Both the position numbers and the translations under genes were made by a program. This document shows, piece after piece, positions 36,814 to 47,123 of a DNA stretch of 64,000 bases (positions are counted from its first letter, which is position 1; the number at the start of each line of letters is the position of its first letter). This DNA comes from CAXBBB01 sp963815505. GTDB taxonomy: Bacteria > Bacteroidota > Rhodothermia > Rhodothermales > BA12. The notes beneath the pieces were generated by a model that saw only the letters and a program-made list of their open reading frames with translations, was not told the origin of the DNA and ran no database searches. The stretch covers positions 1-64,000 of the forward strand of contig CAWFGU010000005.1 in assembly GCA_963815505.1 (NCBI GenBank), given 5' to 3'.

Positions 36814-38080
36814 ATGCGCGTCCTGTTCTTCTCGCAGTGGTACTATCCTGAGCCGCTTCGCATCCCGCACGATCTGGCACGCTCGCTCACCGAGCTGGGG
36901 CACGATGTGGAGGTGCTTACGGGCTATCCCAATTACCCGAAGGCGTGGTCTACGACGGCTACGCGGTCCGAGGCATCCAGACCGAGGTTATCGACGGCAT
37001 CCGTGTGGTGCGTGCGCCGCTGTATCCGAACCATAGCACGTCGGCCGTTCGGCGCATCGCCAACTACTTCTCGTACGCTGCCTCTGCCACCGCGACGGGA
37101 CTGGCGAAGATGAAACGCCCGAACGTCATCTTCGTCTACCACCCGCCGGCTGACGGCACCATTCCGGCGATGGTGTTGAGCGCATTGTGGCGTGTGCCGT
37201 TCGTCTATAGGTTCAGGATCTGTGGCCTGAGACGCTCCGCGCGACGGGTATGATCAGCAGCGAACGCGTGCTGAAGGCGATCGACTGGTGCGCCCAGCGC
37301 GTCTACCGAGCGGCTGATCGGCTGCTCGTGATCTCCGACGGGTTCAGGCGCAATCTGATCTCCAAGGGCATAGCAGCCGACAAGATCGAAGGTCGTCTCG
37401 AACTGGGTGGACGCTCAACTCTACCGCCCGCTCGAACGCGCCGATCCGTCTGATCTGACCGGGCCGATGGCGGACCGCTTCAATGTCGTCTTCGCGGGCA
37501 ATATGGGCGAAGCGCAGCATCTGGAAACGGTCCTCGAAGCCGCAGCGCTCGTCCGGCATATTCCTCAGATCCTGTTCGTGATGGTGGGCGACGGCACGGC
37601 GACCCAGCGTCTGCGCGACGAGGCAGCGGAGCGCGAGTTGACCAACGTCGTCTTCCTGGGGCGTGTCGCTGCCGAGCGGATGCCCGAAGTCTATGCGTTC
37701 TCGGACGTGCTGCTCGTCCACCTCAAAGCCGACCCGCTGTTCGAGATCACGATCCCGCACAAGATCTTTTCGTACATGGCTTCGCAGAAGCCCGTCCTGG
37801 CGGCGTTGAAAGGGGACGGCGCACACCTCGTCACCGGCATCGGCGCCGGGCTGAGTTGCGCGCCCCAGAATCCGCACGCTATGCGCGACGCCGTACTCTC
37901 CTTTTACGAAATGGACGCCGGTGCGCGTGCCGAATGGGGAGCCGTGGGCTGGAAGCCGTCCAGAGCGACTACACGCGCGAGATCATCACCGAGCGCATCG
38001 GCGCGATTTGCAGCGAAGTAGCCCGCTCTTCCTCGGACGGCCGGCTGCGCTCGAAAGCGACTCATCCACTGACGAAATGA
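36814..38080 (+). pseudogene. Glycosyltransferase family 4, WbuB-like (FucNAc transferase candidate), multiple frame breaks
   Basis: A GT-B glycosyltransferase of about 420 residues read in four joined pieces: MRVLFFSQWYYPEPLRIP...GYPNYPK; VVYDGYAVRG...YHPPADG...WRVPFVY; QDLWPETLRATGMISS...RRNLISKGI; NWVDAQLYRPL...FVVFAGNMGEAQ-type donor domain to EWG; and the end SDYTREIITERIGAIC. Breaks lie near 36945, 37210, 37393 (one extra G) and 37945. The pieces follow the WbuB order exactly (DIQDLWPE and VSNWVD motifs after correction). WbuB enzymes transfer FucNAc, and the gene directly follows capEFG, so it probably adds that sugar. Its stop overlaps the start of the next gene (ATGA). Confidence 0.75.
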
Positions 38081-38711
38081 GCCACACGCTGTACCGGAAA
38101 GTAGGCAAACGCGCCGTCGATGTGGCGGGCGGGTTGGTCGGACTGGTGGTCTAGAGTTCCGATCCTCGTCGTCGTCTCCGGCCTCGTCCGCGTGAAGCTG
38201 GCTCTCCGATTCTGTTCGTTCAGCAGCGCCCTGGGCGAGACGGGCAACCGTTTTTGCCATGCGAAAAGTGCGCACGGATCAACGTCCGAGCGTGGAGCCG
38301 ACGGCGAACTCCTGCCCGACGACCGCAGGCTTACGTCGTTTGGCCGACTCCTCCGCAGCACGAGCCTCGATGAGCTTCCCGGACTGTGGAACGTGCTCGT
38401 GGGCGACATGAGCTTGGTCGGCCCACGTCCGCTTTTGATGCGCTACCTGGACCGCTACACGCCAGTTCAGGCGCGTCGCCACGAAGTCCGGCCGGGCATC
38501 ACGGGGTTGGCTCAGGTGAGCGGCCGCAATGCGCTGTCGTGGGAGGACCGCTTCGACCTGGACGTGTGGTACGTCGACCAGTGCAGTCTGTCGCTCGATC
38601 TGTCGATCCTGTGGCGGACGGTTTCCAAGGTGTTCAAGCGCGAAGGCATCAGCGCCGAAGGTCAGGCGACGATGTCCGGAGTTCGGCGGGACCATTCCCG
38701 CAGACACGTGA
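38077..38711 (+). pseudogene. pglC: Phosphoglycosyl transferase (PglC/WcaJ-like initiating enzyme), frame breaks
   Basis: A monotopic sugar-phosphate transferase of about 205 residues, the short PglC form, that loads the first sugar-phosphate onto undecaprenyl phosphate. Start ATG 38077: MSHTLYRKVGKRAVDVAGGLVGLVV, a re-entrant membrane helix. Frame errors between 38150 and 38280 damage the region that should contain the K-F-R-T-M motif. From 38285 the frame is good: ERGADGELLPDDRRLTSFGRLLRSTSLDELPGLWNV is followed by GDMSLVGPRPLL and GITGLAQVSGRN. An extra G near 38680 shifts the last codons; the restored end is MSEFGGTIPADT with TGA 38709-38711. The bacillosamine-type genes that follow suggest diNAcBac-P as donor. 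Confidence 0.82.
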
Positions 38712-39351
38712 AGGCGCCCGTCTACCTCGTCGGAGCCGGAGGACACGCGCGCGTGATTCTCTCCATGTTGGATGCGCTGGGGCGCCAGGTCGGTGGCATC
38801 TTCGACGACTCGCCGGACAAGCACGGAACGCGCATCGCGCCCGGACATGCCATCGTCGCGCCGTCGTCCGACCGATCCCTCGTCGATAGATGGTGTCGTT
38901 CTGTCTCGCAATCGGGAGTAATCTGACGCGGCAACATTTTGCCGCGCTCTGGGAGGGGCAGGTTTCGTGGTGCGAGGCCATCGTCCATCCTTCTGCCGTC
39001 GTCGACGCATCGGTTCAGATGGGTCATGGGACGGTCGTCTTTGCTGGGGCCGTCGTTCAGACGGGCACTAGGCTGGGACGTCATGCGGTCGTCAATACGT
39101 CGGCCAGCGTCGACCACGACAGCCGGATCGGCGATTTCGTTCACCTCACGCCGGGCGTACACCTTGCCGGGGACGTGACGGTCGAAGAAGGTGGATTTCT
39201 GGGGGTCGGAGCTTGCGTCGTACCCGGAAAACGCATTGGCTCTTGGTCCTCTATCGGTGCAGGCGGAGTGGTGATACGCGATATTCCCGACGCTGTAACC
39301 GCGGTAGGCGTGCCCGCGCGTGCCCTAACTCGATCCAACACTCATGGCTGA
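38708..39351 (+). CDS. pglD: UDP-4-amino-sugar acetyltransferase (PglD/NeuD-like), frame break
   Basis: An acetyltransferase of about 213 residues. The GTG at 38708 overlaps the pglC stop. The N-terminal part APVYLVGAGGHARVILSML is the PglD/NeuD nucleotide-sugar binding domain. The frame shifts between about 38830 and 38920 (two or more indels; LAIGSNLTRQHFAALWEG resumes). The C-terminal half is a left-handed beta-helix of hexapeptide repeats (HPSAVVDASVQMGHGTVV, the catalytic His in NTSASVDHDSRIGDFVHL, GVGACVVPGKRIG). In PglD this acetylates the C4 amine of UDP-4-amino-4,6-dideoxy-GlcNAc with acetyl-CoA. NeuD-type roles are possible, but the PglE and PglF neighbours decide for bacillosamine-like sugar synthesis. 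Confidence 0.8.
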
Positions 39352-40496
39352 CACCGAATACCCTCGCATCTGGCTTTCGTCACCCCACATGGGGGAGTCG
39401 GAGCAGCGGTTTCGTTACCGAGGCGTTCGACACAAACTGGATTGCGCCTATCGGCCCACACGTGACAGCATTCGAGAACGAGTTCGCTGAGCTAGTGGGC
39501 ACGCGCTACGCAGTGGCCGTTACGTCCGGCACAGCAGCGCTCCACTTGTCGCTAATACTGGCTGGCGTAAAGCGGGGGGATGACGTGATGGTGTCGACGT
39601 TTACGTTTTGCGCGAGCGTGAACCCAATTCTTTACCAATCGGCCAATCCCATTTTCATCGACAGCGAACCTCATTCTTGGAATCTCGACCCGGCGCTTTT
39701 CGAGGCTGAACTGCGCAAGCGTGCGCGAAAAGGGAAGATACCCAAGGCACTGGTGCTCGTTCACCTGTATGGACAGTGCGCCGACATGGATCCTATTGTT
39801 TCGCTATGTAACGAGTATGGAGTGACGCTGATCGAGGATGCAGCCGAAGCGTTAGGCTCGACTTACAAGGGAAGGTCGCCGGGAGGGTTTGGTAAGTCGG
39901 GTCTGTTCTCGTTCAACGGCAATAAGATCATCACCACATCGGGCGGCGGCATGCTGGTCACCGACGACGGCGAACTGGCCCAGCACGCGCGCAAGTTGGC
40001 AACTCAGGCGCGCGACGATGCGCCGCACTACCAGCACTCGGAAGTCGGCTACAACTATCGGCTCTCCAACGTGCTCGCGGGTATCGGACGAGGGCAGATC
40101 CGCGTGCTCGAAGACCGTGTGCTCGCTCGTCGGCGCGTGTTCGAGCGCTACGTCGAGGCCTTCGCCGATTTGGACGCGTTCTCGTTCGCGCCCGAGTCCG
40201 ATTGGGGACGCCACACCCGCTGGTTGAGCTGCCTGGTCGTCGAACCCGACGCGCCACTCGTGCCGGACGACCTGCGCCTGGCACTGGATGCGCAGAACAT
40301 CGAAGCTCGTCCTCTTTGGAAGCCGATGCATCTCCAGCCTGCCTACGAGCATTTCGATACGGTCGGCGGTTCGGTCTCCGAGGACCTGTTTACGCGCGGA
40401 TTGTGCCTGCCCTCGGGGTCGAATATGACTGAGGAGGAGCAAGACCGTGTCATTTCCGTCGTTCGCGACGTTGCCAAACGCAGCACGGTAGGGTAA
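39343..40496 (+). CDS. pglE: UDP-4-keto-sugar aminotransferase (PglE-like), one frame break
   Basis: A PLP aminotransferase of about 384 residues in the DegT family. ATG 39343 gives MADTEYPRIWLSSPHMGESEQRF; one extra base near 39411 shifts the frame, and VTEAFDTNWIAPIGPHV continues downstream. The WIAPIGPHVTAFENEFA segment, SGTAALHLSLILAGV, EDAAEALGSTYKGR and the lysine in GLFSFNGNKIITTSGGG are typical of PglE/WlbF. It would aminate the C4 keto group of UDP-2-acetamido-2,6-dideoxy-4-hexulose made by PglF. It overlaps pglD by 9 nt. Confidence 0.88.
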
Positions 40497-40563
40497 TCGA
40501 CGATTTGGCGGTGTAGTAGGTAGGTTGCCCCCTCAACTCTGCGAGTCTTTCGGAATTACGGTT

Positions 40564-42454
40564 ATGGATTTCTCTTTCGACCACAACAGGCGCCGCAAGC
40601 TCGCCAAGCTGCTCGTCGACCTAGTGGTTTGGTCAAGCGCACTTCCGTTGGCGTTCTTCATTCGCACCGACAGCATCGTAGGTGACGATTATATGTCAGA
40701 CGTGCTGCTGCTGCTTGGGCTGACGCTCCCGATCAAGGCGTTCGCGTTGTGGAAGTTGAGCCTGTTTCGTCAGTCGTGGCGGCGGGTAGGGATGGATGAC
40801 TTAATCCGACTCTCGCTGGCGGTCGTCGCCGTTGCGGTGATAACTTATGCCATCCTGTTTGCAACACCTGTAGAGACGCTCTCGCTTCCGCGTAGCGTGC
40901 CGCTCATCGAAGCGATGTTGGCCGTTGCCGGGAATGAGTGTGGCGCGCGTCACGATCCGTTTCGAGAAGGAGCGGTTGGGTAAGCGCGAGGCAGCCTCCG
41001 AAGGGCGGCGTCGCCACGTGCTGATCGCTGGGGCGGGCGAATCGGGCAGCATGATGGCTCGTGAGATGCGCCGCCATCCCGAGAAAGGCCTGATTCCCGT
41101 CGGCTTCGTCGACGACGACAAGTCGAAGTTGCGTACCCGAGTCGCGGGTGTGCCTGTGGTCGGAACGCTCAACCGCCTGGCCGCAGCGGCTCGCGCCAGT
41201 GGGGCGGACGAGGTATTGATCGCGATGCCGTCGGCCGACGGCGATACGATCCGCCGAGTCGTCGATCAGGCGCGCAAAGCGGATCTCGAGTATCGGATCT
41301 TGCCGGCCATCCACGACCTGATCAGCGGAACGGTCTCGATTTCGCAGATTCGTCCGGTCAACCTGGAAGACCTGCTGAGGCGTGATCCGATTGAGCTGGA
41401 GACGAGTCTGATTCGTCAGTATGTGACAGGACGCCGAATCTTGGTGACGGGTGCGGGAGGGTCCATCGGGTCCGAGATCGTGCGACAGATCGCTCGTTTC
41501 GAGCCCGCCCACATCGTGCTGCTCGGAAGGGGGGAAAACAGTGTATTCTTGATCGAACAGGAGATGCGGCGTTCCTATCCGGACATCCAGGTCTCGCCGG
41601 TCATCACGGACGTGCGAGACATGGAAAAGCTGGAGCAGGTGTTCTCCACGCACCGCCCCGAAGTCGTCTTCCATGCCGCAGCGCACAAGCACGTGCCCCT
41701 CATGGAAGCCAATCCGGATCAGGCCATTTTCAACAACGTGGGTGGGACGCGCAACTTAGCCACGCTAGCGTTGGAGTTCGATGTGGCGCGCTTCGTTAAC
41801 GTGTCGACGGACAAGGCAGTCAACCCAACATCGGTGATGGGGGCGAGCAAGCGATGTGCCGAACTGATCGTGCGACAAGCCGCCGAGCGGTGCAAGCCGA
41901 ATCAGCACTTCGTCTCGGTCCGCTTCGGCAACGTGCTCGGCAGCCGAGGCAGCGTGGTGCCGTTCTTCCAGAAGCAGATCGCCCGTGGGGGACCCGTCAC
42001 GGTGACGGACGCCAACATGATTCGCTACTTCATGACCATTCCTGAGGCAGCGCAGCTCGTCTTGCAAGCAGGCGGTATGAACACGCCGGGCGCAGTTTAC
42101 GTGCTCGACATGGGTAAGCCGGTCAAGATCGTCGATCTAGCACGCGATCTCATTTTGCTCTCGGGGCTCGAACCCGACAGGGACATAGAAATCAAGGTCA
42201 CCGGCATGCGGCCTGGCGAGAAGCTGTACGAAGAACTACTAACGGCAGAGGAAGGAACGATTGAGTCGCAGCACAGGAAAATCTTCGTGGCTCCCAAGAA
42301 GGCGATGCCCAGCGAAGAGCTTTCGTCTCTGCTCGATCGGCTATTTGACGCGGCGGCTCAGCGCGATGGCTTAGCGATCCGCCGCGCGCTGCTCGACATC
42401 ATACCGACTGCCAAGTTCGAGCTGCTCGGAGCAGAAGAGGGACAACCCGTCTGA
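40564..42454 (+). CDS. pglF: Membrane-bound UDP-GlcNAc 4,6-dehydratase (PglF/WbpM-like), one frame break
   Basis: An inner-membrane dehydratase of about 629 residues. ATG 40564 (MDFSFDHNRRRK) leads into four hydrophobic helices up to about 40920. One extra A near 40933 breaks the frame (LAVAG then MSVARVTIRFEKE). The next part is a CoA-binding-like Rossmann domain (HVLIAGAGESGSMMA), then the catalytic SDR domain with VTGAGGSIGSEIVRQI, FHAAAHKHVPLMEANPDQA, NVSTDKAVNPTSVMGASKR (the PglF/WbpM active-site replacement of the YxxxK tyrosine by Met) and RFGNVLGSRGSVVP. It converts UDP-GlcNAc to the 4-keto-6-deoxy sugar used by PglE. Confidence 0.9.
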
Positions 42455-42500
42455 CGGAAACCGCGGAGTCTGACTCCGTGTTCGCCAGCCATCCTCCTCC

Positions 42501-42635
42501 ATGCTGATTATGATCCCTCTCGCCGCCGCCCAGTTCGAATACGGGATCAGCCCGTTGTGGGCTGTTCTTGCTATCGTGATCCCGGCCGTATTCGTGGTCG
42601 CACTGATCTGGATCGGCTCCAAATCGCGTATCTGA
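42501..42635 (+). CDS. Small membrane protein (44 aa), unknown function
   Basis: A short ORF starting ATG 42501 encodes MLIMIPLAAAQFEYGISPLW, followed by one strongly hydrophobic helix (AVLAIVIPAVFVVALIWIG) and a basic tail SKSRI. It lies 46 nt after pglF in the same direction and five bases before the convergent TonB receptor. The helix with a positively charged end is characteristic of a real single-pass protein, but no family is recognised and there is no clear Shine-Dalgarno site. Confidence 0.45.
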   Translation: MLIMIPLAAAQFEYGISPLWAVLAIVIPAVFVVALIWIGSKSRI

Positions 42636-42639
42636 CACG

Positions 42640-44816
42640 TCAAAGCCGTGCCGTCAGCGTCACGTCGATGGATCGGGCCGGTGCGAGAGACGCAGGACGC
42701 TCGGCGTAGGCGTAGTTGAGTGCGTTGCGCACGTTGAGCTGTACGCTGAATGGTCCAGCGTAGGCTTGGACGTAGAGATCGATGACGCGCGCGTCACCTA
42801 GTCGGTTGGCGTCGGGGACGAAGCGGGCGAAGTCGGTCTGTGTGTTACTGGGTGCGCTCTGGTAGCGGCCAAAGGTGCCGAGGGCCCAGCGACTCGACTT
42901 CCACCCAGCGTGGGCTTGTGCGAGGTGAGCCGGGCGAAAGGGAAGGGGATCGCCGGTCGCGTCGTCGCGTGTGCGGATGAGCTGGTAGGCGATCCAGGCG
43001 TCCCATTTTCGGTTGCGATAGCCGATGCGGTTTTCCGTTCCGATTGTGCGCGCCGAAGCGACATTGCGAAACTGAAAAGCACCCAAGTCAGGGACGAACA
43101 CGGCCTCGGTTAGGCGCCGGTAGCGCGCCGCGAAGAAGGTCGCTTCGGCTTCCCATGCTCCACGCGCGAAACGTAGTCCGGCATCCAGCCCGAGTGAGGT
43201 TTCGGGACGCAGTTCCACATTCGAAGCGAGCGGCAAGAACGACGTGTCGTCGACGAAGCGCTCGGCAATCGAGGGGACGCGGAAGCCTGTGCCGATAGAC
43301 GTGCGCACGATCAGTCCGCCGGCGACCGGGTAGCGGATGGCGAGTGACGGGCTGAGTTGACGTTCTACGTCGCCCGAGTCGATGAAATAGGCGTCGCCGC
43401 GGAGCCCTGTCGTAACGTGGGCCTGGCCGACGCGCCGCTCAGCCTGAACGAACGCTCCGACTTCGGGCTGAGCGAGAAACGTGGACGAGGAGAAGACCGA
43501 TGCGCGAACCGAGTTGGCATCCCCGCTCACTCCGGTCGTCCACAACACGCCTCCAGCTTGCCACAGCGCCTGAGCCGACGCGCCGTAGCGGATGCCGGTC
43601 GTTCCGTCGGCGAGGGTGCGCGGAGTGTCGTTGGCGTCGAGGGGGCGCAGGCCAAGCGTGGTGACGCGCGCGTCCATCGTGAGTGTGACGCGCGCGCTCG
43701 AGTGGACGATCTGAGGGATGAACGTGACGGCGTCGGACACGTTGCGCGACGCGCCGCTCGCGCGCACCGAGCCGAACTCCAATCGGCCCACCGAGAGCGG
43801 GTCGGCGAGGCTGTTCCAGTAGAGGAATGCGTCGCTCCGGGAGCGCCGAGCCAGCGCTGTCAGCCCGACGCGCGTACGCGGCGTGAGCGCGTAGGTGAGC
43901 GCGGCCGAACCCGCGCAGGCGCTCGGCACGTCCGCGCTCGACGTAGCCCGAGTCGGCCAGAGCGGCCAGCGACAGCCACCAGCCGAGGCGCTCGCCTGAT
44001 CTGCCCAGCGAAAGCGTCGCCTCACCGTAGGGTCGCGACTGATTGCCGCCGCGCCACGCCTCGCGCCACTGCGCGTGCCGGGCCGGAAGGTGAGCCCCGC
44101 CTGGACGCTCGCTTCGGCGAACAACTCAGACGGAGCGTCGCGTGTGATGACCTGGATCACGCCGCCCAGCGCGCTTCCGCCGTAGAGCGCCGATCCCGGC
44201 CCGCGCGTGACTTCGATGCGCTCGATGGCTGCGCTCGGAATCAGGTCGAGCGGCACACCGTCGGCGTCGGGCGAGAGCAGGGGCACGCCGTCGAGCAGGA
44301 AGAGGACGCGGCTGCCGGTGTTGTACGAAAAGCCCGACGAACCGCGCACGTTGACCTGGTTGCCCGCCACCTGGACGCCCGGCATCGTCCCGAAGCGCGT
44401 CGCCGATGCCCAGCGGAGCGACGGCCGCCAGCTCGGCGCGCCTCAAGACGGCGATGCTCGTCGGCGCCTCGAACGCCCGCTGCGCCCGCCGCGCTGCCGT
44501 CACGACGACCTCGCCCGCATCGAGCACGATCGGCGAGAGCCGAATCGTCAGCGGTCCATTCGATGCGCTCGACCGTCGGTACCGAGTCGGCGAACGGCTC
44601 GTAGCCCAGCGCCGAAACGCTGAGTCTGTATCGTCCCGGCGCAACTTCGAGCGAGAATCGCCCTTCGCGATCCGCCGCCGATCCAACATCGCCGATCCGA
44701 ACTGCCGCACCGACGACGGGCGACTGCGTCTCGGCGTCGACGACGCGGCCCGTCAGACGCTTGGGCGTGAGCAACCGGGATCGCGGCAGCATCAGGAGCA
44801 GAAGCGCACGCGTCAT
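42640..44816 (-). pseudogene. TonB-dependent receptor with carboxypeptidase-like N-domain, frame broken several times
   Basis: An outer-membrane receptor of about 720 residues. The ATG at 44816 overlaps the stop of the upstream lipoprotein gene. The N-terminus has a CarboxypepD_reg-like beta-sandwich (LTGRVVDAETQSPVVGAAVRI, GRYRLSVSALGYEPF), then in another frame LDAGEVVVTAARR. The plug is in a third frame (VQVAGNQVNVRGSSGFSYNT, VLFLLDGVPLL, IERIEVTRGPGSALYGGSAL). A further out-of-frame patch lies at about 43920-44100. The barrel is open from there to 42640 and ends with the aromatic, TBDR-like RSIDVTLTARL. At least four breaks. Substrate unknown. Confidence 0.78.
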
Positions 44817-45257
44817 CGCGGCGGGAAGGGCGGAGGCGAGCGAAAGTCGACGGTCACGCGCACGTCGACCGTGTCACCGCGAGGGACGAGGAAGCCGTCG
44901 CCGAGGCACGAGACCGACCGGGCGCTGGTCGAGCACGTTGGACGTGAACTGCTGCGCGACGCCTGCATACGGGTAGAACGTTGCCGGGACGCCCGCGAGC
45001 ACGACGGTGTCGGCGAGGACGCGGCGTGCCAGGCCGTCGCTGAACGAGATGCGGTTGAGGTCGAAGAAATCAGTCGTGTCGCGCGGAACGAAGCGCAGGG
45101 CGACGAAGCGCAGGTCGCGCAGCGAGTCGGCCGACGGCCACTGGTCGAGCGGCGGGTAGGCGATCGCCGCGCGAATGGCGCCCGTCGACGTGTCCGGCGG
45201 TTCGAGTCCGCCGTCGCAGGCCGACAGCAGCAGAAGCAAGACGAGGAGGTGGCGCAC
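44813..45257 (-). CDS. Lipoprotein paired with a TonB receptor, frame break near the end
   Basis: A protein of about 147 residues with a lipoprotein signal (MRHLLVLLLLLSAC, lipobox LLSAC). The mature part looks like a small all-beta domain (IRAAIAYPPLDQWPSADSL, RFVALRFVPRDTTDFFDLN, VLAGVPATFYPYAGVAQQF). A shift near 44895 separates the last strand, which in the next frame reads GDGFLVPRGDTVDVRVTVDF and ends at a TGA overlapping the receptor start. The overlap indicates one operon; a surface or periplasmic role in the uptake of the same ligand is likely. No named family recognised. Confidence 0.6.
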
Positions 45258-45345
45258 GGACGAGACGTTGTGAAGATCGAAGGGTACGGTGCCTCGCGGC
45301 GGTCCGCAAGACGCGGCGGCGCGCAGGATCCGCTACCTTTCGGAC

Positions 45346-46392
45346 ATGCGCATTCCGCTCTCCGATTACGACTTCACCTACCCGCGCGATCAGATCGCCC
45401 GCTACCCGGCCAACCCGCGCGACAGCGCTCGGATGCTCGTCGTCCATCGCGATTCGGGTAGATTGGAGGACGCAACAGTTCGCGACCTGCCGCGCTTTCT
45501 CGATCCCGGCGACCTAATGATCGCCAACGACACGCGCGTGCGCCCGGCGAGGCTGCGTGCCGTCAAAGAGGCGACCGGAGCGCGCGCCGAAGTGTTCCTG
45601 CTTCACGACCATGGCGGATCGCGCCGGTGGGATGCGCTGGTGAGCAATGCCAAGAAGCTGCGTGTCGGCGACCGGCTAGCGTTTGGCGATGAGTTGTTCG
45701 CCGTTATCGAAGCCGCGCCGGACAGCCGAACGCGCACGATCGCGTTCGAGTGGCAGGGAAGCGACAGCGATCTGGCAACGACACTCGACCGCATCGGCGA
45801 GACGCCGCTCCCGCCGTACATGAACCGCGACGCCGAAGAGGAAGACAAGCAGCGCTACCAGACACTGTTCGCCACGCACGCCGGAGCCGTCGCCGCGCCG
45901 ACTGCCGGGCTGCACTTCACGCCGCGCCTGATGGACGAACTGTCTGAGCGAGGCGTAGAAACGGCGCGCGTCACGCTGCACGTCGGATTGGGCACGTTCC
46001 AGGCCGTCGAAGTCGAGGATGCCGCCGACCATGAGATGCACGCCGAGCAGTTCTCGATCTCGAACGAAACTGCCGCATCCGTCGATGCGCTGCGCGAGCG
46101 GGGCGGACGATTGTTAGCCGTTGGAACGACCGTCGTCCGCACGCTCGAATCCAATGCGCTGCCTGGCCGCCGCGTCCGGGCCGGAGCCGGGTGGACCGAT
46201 GCGTTCCTCTACCCACCCTACCGGTTTCAGGCCGTCGATGCGCTCTTGACCAACTTTCACACGCCCAGGTCGACGCTGCTGATGCTCGTCTCGGCCCTCG
46301 CCACGCGCGAACTGATTCTCGGCGCTTACGATCACGCACTGCGCGAAGGCTACCGCCTGTTTTCGTACGGCGACGCCATGCTGATCCTGTGA
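45346..46392 (+). CDS. queA: S-adenosylmethionine:tRNA ribosyltransferase-isomerase
   Basis: A 348-residue enzyme of queuosine synthesis that transfers and isomerises the ribosyl part of SAM onto 7-aminomethyl-7-deazaguanine in tRNA. The N-terminus MRIPLSDYDFTYPRDQIARYP is diagnostic, as are NDTRVRPARL, ETPLPPYMNR, APTAGLHFTPRLMDEL, THVGLGTFQAV-like VTLHVGLGTFQAVEVED and LTNFHTPRSTLLMLVSA. ATG 45346 follows an 88-nt divergent spacer from the lipoprotein gene, where its promoter should lie. ispD overlaps its stop. Confidence 0.95.
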   Translation: MRIPLSDYDFTYPRDQIARYPANPRDSARMLVVHRDSGRLEDATVRDLPRFLDPGDLMIANDTRVRPARLRAVKEATGARAEVFLLHDHGGSRRWDALVSNAKKLRVGDRLAFGDELFAVIEAAPDSRTRTIAFEWQGSDSDLATTLDRIGETPLPPYMNRDAEEEDKQRYQTLFATHAGAVAAPTAGLHFTPRLMDELSERGVETARVTLHVGLGTFQAVEVEDAADHEMHAEQFSISNETAASVDALRERGGRLLAVGTTVVRTLESNALPGRRVRAGAGWTDAFLYPPYRFQAVDALLTNFHTPRSTLLMLVSALATRELILGAYDHALREGYRLFSYGDAMLIL

Positions 46393-47120
46393 TCGACACC
46401 TCAATTAATGCAGTCGCCCTCGTACCCGCGGCAGGAAGTGGAAGCCGGATGGGAGGAACGCCCAAGCAAGACCGGATGCTGGGAGACGCGCCGCTGCTCG
46501 TTCAAACGCTGCGCGCGTTGCTTGCCTCGCCCCTGACCGCACAGGCTTTCGTCGCCGTCGATGGGGAGCGTGTCACCGAGTATGAGGGGATGCTGGAAGA
46601 GTGCATGCCGAACGCGCCGATCGATGTCGTCAGCGGAGGCGCGTCGCGTCAAGCATCGGTCGCCGCGCTGGTCGATGCTGCCTGGAGTGCACGCGCTGAC
46701 GTGCTACTCGTTCACGATGCCGCGCGCCCGTTCGTCACGCCCGACTTGGTGGATCGCATCGTCCGAGCGACACTGGAGGTGGGAGCCGCGTCGCCTGCAG
46801 TCGCTGTTGCCGACACGCTGCGAAGAGGAGAACGCAACCGGTTCGGAGCTACGGTCGACCGTGCTGATCTCTACCTTATACAGACACCTCAAGGCTTTCG
46901 CCCCAACGTGCTGCGTTCAGCACATTCCGCCGCCGATCCCGACGCTCCTGCTACCGACGACGCCGGACTCGCTGCAAAAGCGGGGCACGCCGTCACCCGC
47001 GTTCAAGGCCGCGCACTCAACTTCAAGATCACCACGCTCGACGATTGGGCACTCGCCCAAGCCCTCTGGCCGTTGTGGTCGTCCGGCACACTCCAGCGGG
47101 CACCTTACCAAATAGACTGA
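46389..47120 (+). CDS. ispD: 2-C-methyl-D-erythritol 4-phosphate cytidylyltransferase
   Basis: A 243-residue MEP-pathway enzyme that makes CDP-methylerythritol from MEP and CTP. The GTG at 46389 overlaps the queA stop (GTGA). Motifs are VPAAGSGSRMGGTPKQ (CTP loop), VVSGGASRQASVAALV, VLVHDAARPFVTPDLV and LIQTPQGFRP. The Gly in GGTPKQ keeps the catalytic Lys. It stands three bases before ispF, the enzyme two steps later, a common pairing. Confidence 0.94.
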   Translation: MIDTSINAVALVPAAGSGSRMGGTPKQDRMLGDAPLLVQTLRALLASPLTAQAFVAVDGERVTEYEGMLEECMPNAPIDVVSGGASRQASVAALVDAAWSARADVLLVHDAARPFVTPDLVDRIVRATLEVGAASPAVAVADTLRRGERNRFGATVDRADLYLIQTPQGFRPNVLRSAHSAADPDAPATDDAGLAAKAGHAVTRVQGRALNFKITTLDDWALAQALWPLWSSGTLQRAPYQID

Positions 47121-47123
47121 CTC

